64,000 nt of DNA, taken from contig OY829538.1 in NCBI GenBank assembly GCA_963691705.1, positions 80,358,781 through 80,422,780 on the forward strand. Direction: 5' to 3'. The position numbers and the translations under genes are program-made. Of the stretch, positions 44,161 through 57,054 are shown one piece after another. Every line of letters starts with the position of its first letter. Within the stretch, counting starts at the first letter, position 1. The notes below the pieces were generated by a model. It saw nothing but the letters and a program-made list of their open reading frames with translations, ran no database searches and was not told the origin of the DNA. This stretch comes from Viola odorata. Its lineage: Eukaryota > Streptophyta > Magnoliopsida > Malpighiales > Violaceae.

Positions 44161-47100
44161 TTATTCCTTGTTACCAAATCTCTTCGCAATGATAGGACGG
44201 ACATCATCAGCATCAGCCAGGGTCTCCAAGAAGGGAAGTAATGAAATTAGTGCACAATCTGATGGATCACTAAACCAACTCTTAATAGGAATCCCATTGT
44301 TTACTTGCAACCTGAAAACCTGAAACGCCAAAGAGAACAATGCTTTAACAATCAAAGTGAATTAAACAAAACAAACATTGCCCTTCCTTTTCTTGACCCT
44401 ACTAATCATTTGTCACAAAAGTGTATTTTCATGGGTGTGGGTTTTTAATCTTTGACACTTTTTAAAAAGGGTGTTTTCATGGTTGTAGGTGAGGGTTTGA
44501 ACATTCAATGTGCAGGGGAGGCAAAACAGCTTTCAGCCTAAAACCTAATATCTATAACTAAAGGACCAATACAATGCATTTAGCTACAAGTACTATTGAG
44601 GAACAACCTTTTTACATCCACAAAATGAAGTGCAGGACTCCAAAAATTTATTCACACGACATACATTGCACATTCCAGTGTCCAATATAGGCCTCTAACT
44701 CGTACGGAGGCAAAGTGCAAAAGCCTCACGGGAAATGTATAGATGAGATACCTGAGGAGAATTATCAATTATGGCAACTTTTGCCAGATCAACTCCTAAG
44801 ACTGTCAAATCTTTTGTGTAACTTCCATCTGAAAAAATGCATGATTCACGATAAACCCGACGAGAAATAAACTCTCTCTCAGGATCCAGAATGTCCAAAA
44901 GTTGTGCTGCATAGATGCTTTGGCTAGCTGTAAAGATCACAACTTCAAACATCTCTGCAACTCTTTCCAAGAATGTGTGGAGATGAGGCCTCTCTTTCAC
45001 ATACACGGTGTGCTCTTTCAGGTTGAAGAACACATTAAACGTGAAGTCTGCACTATCACAATGTTCCAGTGTAGAGTGGACAAGTGTTTCTGCACATATA
45101 AAAGTCATAATGATTAAAATTAAATCTCATGCTTTTTTCAGGATGAATTACAAACATTAAACTTATTTTTCATAAGTTTCACTAGTGCCCATGATAGTTC
45201 TCCGAATAATTTTAAAAAATATTTACCTATTACACACCCAAAACCACATATTGCCTTTGGTTATCGAACTATCAAGTTGCATATTAGTACGCTATTAAGG
45301 CACAATATTAAATTATATTTTAAGGAAAACAACAAGAAGAGTAGAAAGAGTATAAGAATTTGGGTGAAAACAACGGACAAATCAAATGCAAAACCTAGAT
45401 AGGAAGCACCATCTTTTAAGAAACAACAAAAATCCAGCAAGTACAATTAGCAAAAGACCAACTTAAATTCCTTACCATCCAAATCAAGAACTAGCGTTAC
45501 AGACTTCCTTCTCCAAGACTCCTTTGAATTTGTAGAGGGCCGAAAACTTGACATGACGTCGGATAATTCTGGTAAATTCTTTATAAAGAGCTGAGGATCA
45601 AAGTCTTCTGCTTGCTCCAAGTCCGTGTTAACATCACATTCCTGATTGCAGGATCTTATCTGAGTAATTGCTAGGTATAAGCTAGCATTATCTGAATCTA
45701 CGATGGCTTCCTCGCATGATTTCACATCATTAGAATTGCTCATTTTGGCAGTATCCTGAAGGAAAGGAAGCATCATGCACTCCTCAGTGACATCATACAA
45801 CAAATTTGGCTCAACACATCTGTAATCAGGAAATGGATTGGTCTCGGCGAGATCATCAACAACCATATTCCCATCAAAAGGTAACCCGGATATAATCATG
45901 TCTGAAATGAAGAAATCCGATACATTGCAGGTTTGATAATCAAACGAGCTTCTATTATCATCACTGTCATAGGCCCCCAACCTAGGAACATGAAGATCAT
46001 CATAGGAACCTAAAGTAATTACAAACAAGAAAAAAGAAAAGATGGCATCAGATATAACTTACTAAAAGCAACAAACTAAAGACACTCTACATAACTGTAA
46101 CGATCACACTGAAAAACTTAAATTTAATGACTAATTTTTATTACATTACTAGAAAAACTGAAAATTACATCAAGAAATGGAATTATATGGCCATTCGTGT
46201 GATCTAATGGGTTAACAGTACAAGAATGCAAAAGAAATTCCTCAAAATAGCTTGACATAAATGTCTAACCCCAAAAATTTTAGTCAAACCTGCATCATCG
46301 TCAATATTTGGCAGACTGTGGCCTTCAATGGGCTCTAGAGTAGGGGAAAATATTGTTTCCAAGTTTGATGTGCAGTTATGGTCGGACTCCTGCAATGCAA
46401 TAAATATTCATCAGAGAACAACCAAAATAAACTAATAGCACAACCATTATCAAACAGAAAAAATCGTAAGGAATGAATGAAAAGAATGAGAAGGTGGCGG
46501 TATCTTACTACAGAATGTTGAAAAAGATGAAGAGAATGAGCCTAAAGATGGTGAAAATTTAGAAACCAAATACAAGAACTCAATTTTTTTACCAAAAGAA
46601 CACTACTCAGTCTATTATTACTAAAGAAATTGAAAAACTAAAAGATCTGAACATACACTACCAATAGTAACAAGCAATTAACATGTCATTTGTAATAAAC
46701 AAGTTTCATGCAAGATCCAAATACTTCAAATTCAGGCCAAAGCTTATAAAAGGTGTCCTACGACAAGACTGGCAAATGTTAAAATGTCCATGTGCAAGAT
46801 GAGTTGCGAGTACATCGAATTAAACTAGCATCCACAAATCAGAATGAAAAACAAAAGAGTTAGTAGCATTACAAGCTACACATATCTTACCATTCTATTC
46901 ATAGCGTCAGAATCTACAAAAATATTTGTCTGCCCCAAGAAGCCAGAATTTTCTTCATTTGGAAGTTCAAGCTGGTCAAGGGAGTTGTTGCTTTCAGCGT
47001 CCTGGTTGTTTGTTTCTGTACTCAATGTAACTAACAGGAGTAATCAGAATATGTCAGATAATTAGAAATTTGGCAAATACAACTTCTAGTATTAAGTACA

Positions 47101-47567
47101 AACCAGGTAGCTTATAGTGCATGAGAAATGCAATCGAAATAACAGTAAGAATGGAAATTATTGCACATGGCACTTTGTAGTAATATACAACACAACAAAG
47201 GAGTACAAGAACGCCGTAAGGTTGATGTTTGATGACTTCATAATGTATGAACTTCAAAGACCAATGGTTCCTTAAGGGATAAATAACAGGCAGCCCGCAC
47301 CAAAAAAAAAATTGAACTAGGTGAAGAGGACAGGCCAAATTTAGAAAACACTTCAAAGAAAACATAGGCATTCATCAAGAGTAGTTGCTTACCACAACCA
47401 TCCTGGTATTTTTGGCAACACGCGTCGAACTCTGTTGTTTGTCGTGAAACCGCAACATGAGAGCAAGATTTTTTGGATATTGCATTAGACTTTTGACAAA
47501 CACTGAGATAAGTTTTTTCTCTTAAAGAACCCGAGCTTAGTTTGGCCTTCATTTTTAAAGATGGCAT
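44161..47567 (-). CDS. SSP4: SCP1-like small CTD phosphatase (SSP4/CTDSPL2 type, HAD family)
   Basis: Six coding exons on the minus strand: 47393-47567, 46891-47030, 46290-46389, 45476-46009, 44752-45089 and 44161-44319; 481 residues. The first 310 residues are a poorly conserved, acidic regulatory region beginning MPSLKMKAK. The C-terminal FCP1 homology domain contains the catalytic DLDET signature at 314-318 (Asp314 nucleophile, Asp316 acid/base), the phosphate-binding Thr/Lys region, VVIFTASQSIYAAQLLD, RRVYRESC and IDNSPQVFRLQVNNGIPI. It ends RFGNKE as in land-plant homologues. Characterised relatives remove phosphate from the RNA polymerase II C-terminal domain; Arabidopsis SSP4 and SSP4b are nuclear CTD phosphatases. 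The exon junction splits the Glu of DLDET (GAT G|AA). Start chosen at 47567 because MPSLKMK fits the family; an upstream in-frame ATG at 47594 is less likely. Confidence 0.92.
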
Positions 47568-49135
47568 TTGATCTGTTTTTTGGATATGTACCACAGTCTC
47601 GACTTGAAAACATCAGTGGGGAAATAGAAGCCCTCTAAACAATCAAAGCACCTGCCGAGACTGTTTTCACAGAATTAGGAAGCAAGATGTCAGAACAGAT
47701 ACACATGTAGAAGACAAGAATAGAATTACATAAACAGTAGTAAGCCAGCATAACTTTGGTATGCAAGGGATGTATGCATATGTGCAGGAGCACAGATCTG
47801 ATGGATAGCAAATTTAAACTCTACATCCATTCCCTAAATGGCTGTCTGTTACACAATCTAATAATACATATAGGTTCACACGTACAAAAAAATAACTTAC
47901 AAATCAATAATTATATAATATTACTAAGTCAGGGATGATGATACCAAAAAAAGGCCACGTCCAACAGTGCGACAATAATCTTTTAAGGTTGCTACATCGA
48001 TTAATCAATAATCATTTATTTAAGCATTTGGACGGAGGTAAGAAACTCAACACGCCAATCTTGTCTTAACAAGGTAGATTGTACTATCTTGTCAGCAAGC
48101 AGGCAGAAAGTTCCATGGCCATAGATCAAGACAGACTGCTCGGAGATTCAAGATTCAAACGTAATCAACATGTCGAAGGATGAAGAAAATAATCTTTGCA
48201 ATTTTGTTATCGAAATTCAGAACTTAACATGGAAAACAGGACTAAGGAAACAGAGTTTCAATTAAAAATAAAAACTCATTGCTTGACACATTAAATGAAT
48301 AGAAGAAAAAAAAGCTTTCTTCAATGATTTTAAGAAAGAAACAATGAGTCAAAGCAAACATAAACACAACTAGGACAACATTCCGAATACTTCTCTACTG
48401 CCTCCAAGAAATGTTGGGTAAATCCCGTCTTTTTTAGTGAAATTAATCATAGTTCCCTAAACTAAAAGGGTATAAAAATCAATTATTTTCCTTAATAGCA
48501 TAAGAACACACCAAAATGACCAACTAGAAACATAATTGACTCGATTTATCGAGAAACACTCCATATCATAATTATGGTAGTACAGATCAGAATTAAGCCA
48601 CGGGACCTTGCTTTATCTCATTAGTAGCAAGGGAAGAGCTCTAGCAAACAAGACTCAATTAACACAAAAGAGAGAGAGAGACGCAGAGAATGAAAGAGAT
48701 GAGATTTTCCTCTCCATAGACAGTGATATAACTCAAAACCCGCATAAGAAACCACAAAAGAAAGGTTGTAAACATACAGAAACTAAAGTCAACCAAAGAC
48801 TCCAATCAAGATAAAACACAATCAAAGACCAAAAACCCAACAATCAAAACCCCACAACCAGCTCAAATTTCAGTCCTACACCTCCAAAAACACTTCAACC
48901 CATCATCACACATACAGCCAAAGAAAACATTTTTTACGAAAATCAGCAAACAAACAAAACTAACAACAACAGTAGAAACTACCCAACCCTTCAACAAAAC
49001 TGAAACCAGAAGTGATAATTCGGAAAAAGAAGTACACTTTATGCACATATTTACATTGAATATACCTGTGGAGCTATGCGACGTAATGATGAGAGACTTT
49101 CTCTCACTAAAATGGTCAGTTTTTCTCATCTCTCT
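47568..49135 (-). other. 5' UTR region of the SSP4-type gene, with probable leader intron
   Basis: No coding sequence was recognised between the start codon and about 49130. A good minus-strand donor (CTCCACAG|GTATAT) lies at 49076/49075. Upstream of it is a leader-like stretch ending in a TCTC/TATA tract at about 49125-49150. I infer a first non-coding exon at about 49076-49130 and a leader intron of roughly 1.4 kb; the acceptor before 47567 is not certain. Confidence 0.5.
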
Positions 49136-52041
49136 CTCTCTATATATATAAAAATAGCAAGAAAAAGACCATGGTTTTGTTTTTCTTTTCTTTTTTAATA
49201 TTATACTCCTCTAGAGTAGTTGCTATTTATTTTTAGTTTTTTTCTGCTTCTTGTTCTCTCTCATGCTATAAGCTTTTCGACGAACAGTCAGGACAGGGCC
49301 GATATCGGCTCTTCCAGGGAGGGAACGGACGGCTCTGATTTGTTGGTGCCGGAACCTGTAGAAATATGCCACGTACGCTGTGTAAACAGCTCACCCTGGC
49401 CCACTGACACGTGCAGCTCGTTCGTGGAAGCCAGAGGGACTTAACTTGCTTTGCTTTACTTTCGTTTGCTTGTTGTGGAAGTGTTTAGTATTTGCAAATT
49501 GTAATCCTCCTCCGATTACCATTAATGTTAAGATTTTTTTTTATGGCAAAGAAAGAGGGGAAAAAAACTTGTACTATTAATTTCTTTTTTTATTGGTATT
49601 TCAAAATTGGCTTCAATTTCGTATCGGGTAAATATCGAACATCAATATTCGCCCGACATGTATCTGACACGGATGGACACACATAAAAATTATAAAAAAA
49701 ATTGGACTCTTTCGGAACAATTGGAGACACTCTGTGAATATAAGTGGATACATTCACGACATTTTAAGATACGTTAATCCTATTTTTTTTTTTTAAAAGA
49801 GTTCTAAAATTAAAAAATAATAAATATAATATAGAAAAATTAGGAAAGATACGACATTATTTTTTTATTATTTCATTCATTGTAAGATTTTTCACTTCAT
49901 GAACCGAATATGTGGATCTTGTATAGTGAAAAAATGAAGATATAATAATGCTAAAATTTGTTGACAAAGTTAAAAATTTCCTTTCCTAGTTAAGTTTTTG
50001 ACATCTGTTTTTAATTTATAAATTAATTAATGAAAAATATGATTTTTGAGTTTTACTAGGATAATTAAAAATATGTGGATCTTATTTTTATAGCTTTTTT
50101 ATACACGTAAGAACGTAAAAGATTTAAGTTCGAGATCTAATTCTGAGTTGTTTTACGTACAGTTCGTTCTTCTTATTTTTATAATATGTTTAATTATATA
50201 ATTTCTTGGTTGAAATATTTAAACACCTCTCTGAAATGAAATTTAAAAAAAATGAAGTGTGAAACTTAGGAAAAACTATTAAAAAAGAAAACATTCATAT
50301 TCTCATCGAATATTACATCTCGAATTCATTGGTACCCAACAACAAGAACAAAACTTTGATTGATTTCTTGCAACTATATATCCTGATATATCCGATGTTT
50401 AAATTATTCTTTCTAATACGATATTTGTGGTGGATAAATTTTATTTAATTAATTTTTTTATAGCCACTTTTTTTCTAATATTTTTTATTTTTGAGAAATA
50501 AACCGTAAATTATATTCAATAATTCAACTATATGTAACGATCCATAACTCGTATAAAACTAAAAAATAAATAAGAGCTTGTAAAAATAATACTACAAACC
50601 ACTCTACAAATACATTAATCCAATCCGTGATTAATTTGGGCCTGGTTGTTCGGCCTGATTTGGGCTCGGTCAAACCTTACTGGACCGAAAGGGGACACGT
50701 TCACCAAAGTTTATGATAGTTTGGAATTGGATAGATATCTATGTGGCAACGTAGGGTCTGTATGGAGAAAGGGGCACCGCATAAGATAGGTAAAGAAAGT
50801 AGCAGCATGACAAGAAGAAGATTCCAAATCCAAGGTGGTAATTAACTAATGGTTGTTTTGCAAGAGTGATGAAGTCAAGCCAAGAATCTCAGGTACAATT
50901 GCAAAGGTGTGATGAGTGGTGAAAAGAATGGCTAAAGAAGGTGGTTACATAAACATAAATTTGTAGAACAAATGACTAACATGTTGGATTGGAGCTGAAT
51001 TTGATTCTATTGCATCACCTCCAATATGCCAAAGAAAAGGATTACATGTGCTATTGCATGTATATAGACTAGTAACTACGAATAAAGCTGAACATGATTT
51101 TTTCAGTATCCAAAACTCGAACTTAAAATCTTAGTTAATGATGGATAAATTTAGTACTATTTGACTAGAACGGATATTGATAAGTTAAATAGTAATATAT
51201 ACGAGAAATGCAGGAAAAAAGAAAAAGAAAAACTCCAAAGGGAAGGATTGAGACAAATCATTGTAAGTATTTTTTGTTACCTTGGGTCATTGTTATGGTC
51301 CATGAAGGCCACAAGTTAAGTGGACACACCCACATGAAAGTTTTATAGGAGAACCACGTAAACAAAAGTATGAGCAAAAAGGAGACGGTAGCTAGGTAGA
51401 AACTTTATGGATGCTAACTTTGATAAACACAAAACAACACTCCGCACCGCAGTATCATACAATTTGTGATCGAGTAGCAAATTACTCGTTTACTCTCAAT
51501 TACCGTATTGAGTCGAATATAACAGGAAAATTCTTACAATGCTGCTCGGATAATTAGTCTCTTAGGAGAAAGGTACAAATACTACAAACACTAAAAAAAC
51601 AATTAAAAGGTTAATTTTTTGATTATTTTATTCAAACCACCATCGCCAAATCATTGTGAGAAATCTTATAAATTCTCCTTCAACAACGGGCATAATCGGT
51701 GTTATACATTTAACAGAGAAGTTAAGCACGGTTAGAACTTGGGACATGGAATGGGAAACAGAGTTATTGCTGGAAATTGGAAAGGATGGATCTTTATCTA
51801 AACAAGTGCTTAAGTTTCACCAAAAACAAACAAGAGCTTAAGTTCTCGATTGAGGAAAAGGACCGGACTTTGAGAGAGAAGAACGATAAGGACGGAAGAA
51901 AAAGCAAAGGAATCGTGGCCATTAAAGGCAGAGGAGACAGGACCATAAGTTAGAAGCTAGTACACTCATGATAAGGACCCAGCTACAACCTCTTCTCTTT
52001 CTTCCTGTTAAGTTCCATCAAAATCAAGCCGGGTTTGTGAG
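49136..52041. other. Intergenic between SSP4-type and PHYE genes (head to head)
   Basis: 49136-49160 holds a TATATATA tract that may serve the SSP4-type promoter. About 49300-49445 is a GC-richer island with ACGT cores (GCCACGTACG, GACACGTGC). From 49500 to 50600 the DNA is AT-rich, with nothing recognised. The PHYE leader and promoter lie in roughly 51600-52041; a 61-codon frame at 51656-51841 has no recognisable content. Confidence 0.5.
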
Positions 52042-55000
52042 ATGGAACCTGAAAGCAACAGGGAGAGAGGCACAGCAGCTCCATCATCGTCGTCGGCAGC
52101 GAGCAACATGAGACCCATTAGTGGTAGAAGCAAGGGAAAAGAAAGCATTGATCAGTACAATGCAGATGCGGGGATTTTTGCTCAGTTTGAGCAGTCTGGT
52201 GAGTCTGGTAAGTCATTTAACTATTCAAGATCAGTGCTTTTTGCTCCACAAACTGCACCTGTAGAACAAATTTCTGCTTATCTATCTAGAATACAAAGGG
52301 GTGGTCTCGTTCAGCCCTTTGGTTGTATGGTTGCTGTTGAAGAACCCACCTTTAGGATTATAGGGTATAGTGAAAACTGTTTTCAGTTGTTGGACCTTTC
52401 TACAAGTTCTGGATTTGAGCCTAGAAAAGAGAACTGTCTGATTGGAATTGATGCAAGAACCCTTTTTACGCCTCCCGCTGGGGCTTCATTAGCTAAAGCT
52501 GCTGTTTCTAAGGAGCTTTCGTTTTTAAACCCTATATGGGTTTATACTAGGAGTACCCAGAAGGCATTTTATGCTATACTGCATAGGGTTGATGTGGGAA
52601 TTGTAATTGATTTGGAGCCTGCAACAACTAGTGATCATGCATTTTCATTGGCTGGAGCTGTGCAATCACAGAAACTTGCTGTTCGGGCGATTTCAAGGCT
52701 GCAATCACTCCCTGGTGGAGATATTGGTGTGTTGTGTGATACAGTTGTGGAAGACGTACAAAAACTCACTGGATATGACAGGGTTATGGTCTATAAGTTT
52801 CATGATGATGAGCATGGTGAAGTTGTATCAGAAATAAGGAGATCTGATCTAGAACCTTTCTTGGGCTTGCATTATCCTGCCACAGATATTCCTCAAGCAG
52901 CAAGATTCTTGTTCAAGCAAAATCGTGTCAGGATGATTTGTGACTGCCATGCAAAGCAAGTTAGGGTCATCCAAAGTGAAGAATTAATGCAGCCTCTTTG
53001 TTTGGTCAACTCAACCATCCGGTCACCTCATGGTTGCCATGCACAGTACATGGCCAATATGGGGTGCACTGCTTCATTGGTAATGGCGATTGTCATATAT
53101 GGTAAAGATTCAGCAAAGCTTTGGGGATTAGTTGCGTGCCATCATACTTCCCCACGGTATGTCCCTTTCCCCCTTCGCTATGCGTGTGAATTTCTCATTC
53201 AAGCATTCGGGTTACAGCTCTACATGGAGATTCAGTTGGCTGCTCAATTGGCAGAGAAGAAGATCCTTAAGACACAGACTTTACTTTGTGACATGCTTCT
53301 CCGAGATGCTATTTTTGGCGTTGTTACTCAATCACCTAGTCTTATGGACCTAGTGAAATGTGATGGGGCTGCGCTATTTTATGGAGGGAAATGTTGGTTG
53401 CTGGGTGTAACTCCAACTGAACAACAGGTAAAAGACATTGCAGAGTGGATGCTCAGTAATCATGGAGATTCCTCAGGGTTGAGTACTGATTGTTTGGTAG
53501 ATGCTGGTTACCCTGGTGCTGCTTCATTAGGGGATGCTGTTTGTGGCATTGCTACTGCTAGAGTCACTTCAATGGATTTTTTGTTCTGGTTCAGGTCTCA
53601 TATTGCTAAGGAAGTCAAATGGGGAGGAGCAAAGCACCATCTGGAGGATAAAGATGATGGTGAAAAAATGAACCCAAGATCATCATTTAATGTTTTTCTT
53701 GAGGTGGTGAAGAGCAGAAGTATGCCTTGGGAGGTTTCAGAAATCAATGCTATTCACACTTTACAGCTCATAATGAGAGATTCACTTCGGGATATGGAGG
53801 AAAGTGGCTCAAAGACTGTGGTTCACTTGCCACAGACCGTCAATGAAATGCAGGGCATAAGTAAACTGAGTTCAGTGGCATGTGAAATGGGAAGACTGAT
53901 TGAAACCGCGAGAGCACCAATTTTTGGGGTTGATTCAGCTGGTCTCATCAATGGATGGAATGCCAAAACTGCTGAATTGACTGGATTGCAAGTCAGTGGT
54001 GCAATGGGAAAGTCCCTTGCTCATGAAATTGTTCACGAGGATTCACGCGGAGCTGTTGAAAATCTTTTACAGAGAGCTTTGCTAGGTAATTTTTCCTTGA
54101 GATCAAAGATCCCTTTTTTTAAATAAAAAAACAACAAACAAAGGAAAATGGATGGCCTGCTTTAGTCCTCTGTATGAGTGTGTTTGCATGTCTGTGTGCT
54201 TGTGTCACGTGGTTTTCTTTCAGACTAGGTTGATCATACAATTTTTTGATGGATTTACAATGTGATTTTGTCGTCATCTGGTTAGAAGTCTCTGTAGAAA
54301 TACTTTTCATGATATGTCAGTACTCTTCTTAAAAGAAGATTGAAAAACAATTAATACCTCAAACTTGTTCATTTTATTCCTATTTCTCTTCAATTTTCAC
54401 ATTCTTAATTATGGTGTCCAGGTGAGGAAGACAAGAATGTTGAGTTAAAATTGAAGAAATTTGGCTTTTCTCAGCAAAACTTAGTTGCATATATTGTGGT
54501 CAATGCCTGCACAAGTAGAGACTACGCAAATGGTATTATAGGAGTGTGTTTTGTTGGTCAAGACATTACATCTGAGAAAGCTTTCATGAATAAGTTTATC
54601 CGCCTGGAAGGGGACTACAAGTCTGTCATACAAAGTCTTAGTCCATTGATCCCCCCAATATTTGCTTCTGATGAGAATGCCTGCTGCTGTGAATGGAATG
54701 CTTCCATGGAAAAGCTGACAGGTAGGGCAAGAAAGGAGGTTATGGGTAAATTGCTTCCGGGTGAAGTTTTTGGAGGCCTGTGTCAGTTGAAAGGACAAGA
54801 TAGTCTAACTAAATTTATGATTCTTCTGTACCAAGGAATTAATGGTCAAGAGACTGAGAAGTTTCCATTTGGGTTTTTCAATAGAGAGGGGAAGTTTGTG
54901 GAAGTGCTCTTAACAGCAAATAAGAGGATTAATGGCGATGGGAATATAATCGGCTGTATGTGCTTCTTGCAGACTGTTAAGCCTGACGAACAAAGGCAGG

Positions 55001-56253
55001 AGAACAGCAAGAGCTTTCTGAGACTTAAAGAGCTGGCTTACTTACGACAAGAAATGAAAAATCCTCTTAGTGGAATTCGGTTTATCCACAAACTCCTAGA
55101 AACTACACCAATGTCAGAAAACCAGAAACAATTCCTTGAAACAAGTTATGCCTGCGAGAGACAGATTATGACCATAATTGAGGATATGGATGTAGACGAG
55201 GTAGAGGCGAGGTAAGTCTTTCTTTTGTATGTATTCTTATTTTTCTTTTTATATCTGAATTCCCCCCCAACAAAATGTACAACATGTAGGCAGAGGGATG
55301 AGACAGTCATTTATCACTTGCAGAAAAAACTACTTCTCAGATCAAAATTCTCACTTAGGAATACACATTTTAAGATTCATAATTTCTCGTTCATCATTGA
55401 CAGTTTAATGTTGTGAAACACACTGGCATCCTTTTTTTGTTGTTGTTGTGGTTTTAGCAGCAATGTTGAGCTCAACATGGAAGAATTTGTTCTGGGAAAT
55501 GCTTTAGATGCCATAGTTAGCCAAGTCATGATCCTAGTGAGGGAAAAAAGTATCCAGCTCTTTCACGCGATTCCAGAGGAAATCAAAACACTGTGTGTTT
55601 ATGGTGATCAAATCAGACTTCAGCTCATACTGTCAGAATTCTTGCGAACTGTGGTTCATCATACTCCGCCCGCAGATGGCTGGGTAGAAATCAAGGTTTC
55701 ACCTACTCTGAAGTTGATACAGGAAGGGAAGGAATATACTCGTTTACAGTTCAGGTACCACCACTTCTCGTATCCCTTTATGTACCTCGTTTTCTCGTTT
55801 TTCCATAAGCTGATTTGAACTCCTAATCCCTTAACAGTTCCCCTGACCCCTTAACCACTGGCCTTCGCGTAAAGTGCATTGAATACTCGTCGAATGGTCA
55901 TTTAGCTTTGGTTTTGTTAAACTTTCGTCGCCTTATGGAAAGTAAATTCCAATTCTGGTGTTTGTAGGATGACACACCCTGGTGCTGGCCTGCCTTCTGC
56001 TCTCCTCCAAGATATTTTTGAGGGAGAAGGTAACTGGCATACGCACGAAGGCCAGGGGTTAAACTCTTCCCGGAAGCTACTCAATAGAATGAACGGTAAT
56101 GTTCAGTATGGTAGAGAGGATAACAAATGCTACTTCCTAATCGAGCTTGAATTGAAATCAAAGAATGCGCGCCCGAAAGGGAAAGGGTTAGCAGATGCAA
56201 GTAATGCTCTCTCGTCGAACCTCTCTGAAATGTCTGGAAGTGGAAACATTTGA
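52042..56253 (+). CDS. PHYE: Phytochrome E
   Basis: Four exons, 52042-54085, 54422-55211, 55458-55754 and 55968-56253, the usual phytochrome gene structure; 1138 residues. An N-terminal extension without long homopolymers is followed by the PAS domain (about 70-190), the GAF bilin-lyase domain with [14 protein letters not shown] and the chromophore cysteine at residue 332 in [10 protein letters not shown], the PHY domain, two PAS repeats and a histidine-kinase-related domain. In the latter the phosphoacceptor His position reads [10 protein letters not shown], so it is not a canonical His kinase, as in other plant phytochromes; the G-box remnant [13 protein letters not shown] is visible. PHYE senses red/far-red light in shade avoidance, germination and flowering. 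The paralogue call rests on overall sequence and on synteny with PHYE neighbours. The start is the first ATG of the long exon. Exon 3 has an NAGNAG acceptor. Confidence 0.95.
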
Positions 56254-57054
56254 TTTTCTTGCTCTGAAATCTTTGGTACCAAACGATTTTGCTATGTTAT
56301 TATGCACCTCTATGTAAATTTCATCTTGTAGCCAAAATTAGGATTTATACAAGCATAAGTATAGCTGATTCTCAAGTGTATTCCATAAAGAAATGTTTAT
56401 GAAATAAAAAGGAGGAAAATAATTGCTAAACTTTTCTCCATGCAAGTAAAACAATTTTTCTTTTTTAATTTTTGCCAATACAGAACATGGAATTTAATTT
56501 TAATTTCCTTTCAAAGGTTGACAGTTGAAAGAGAACAAACAATACACATCAAGATGCACTAAAGCCTTATTTTAAGAACAGTTTCATAAAATTAACGAAA
56601 AGAGTTTCGTCTCATCCGCTATACAACCTTGTAAAATGACCCTGTTACATCAAACCCTCAAATACATGGACCCTTTCTGCTCTCATACACATCATATTTG
56701 CATATGGATTATGTTACCCCCATCTACAAAAATCAAAAATGGATCCTTACTGGGGAAAAGAGAAATGCACATACACGGCCGGCAGTCAGAGCAGCCAGCA
56801 GCAAGATACTTCCTTTGTTCGCCCAATATGCGTCTCGTTATTCATTCCTCTCCCTCAATAGTTACATAAAAGACCATTGATAAGATGCGCACCAACACCG
56901 AAACGTCCTGCTGCTTCTTCAAAAGCTGTCAATAAATACTATACAAAATATGCAAACGCTCTCTTCTTATCACCTCCTAAATTTATACAGTTGGATATAT
57001 ACGCGAGAGTCAGCACCTGAGTAACTCAGCCGTGGATGATCTTGTTCCACCATG
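56254..57054. other. Intergenic between PHYE and MEI2-like genes (tail to tail)
   Basis: Only the two 3' UTRs are expected here. The PHYE side has an AATAAA hexamer at about 56403. No gene, RNA or repeat was recognised. Confidence 0.6.

Noticed and set aside
49220..49444. A 74-codon plus-strand frame with a signal-peptide-like start
   Set aside because: The hydrophobic start is T-rich DNA, the rest resembles no family, and the region fits the SSP4-type promoter better.
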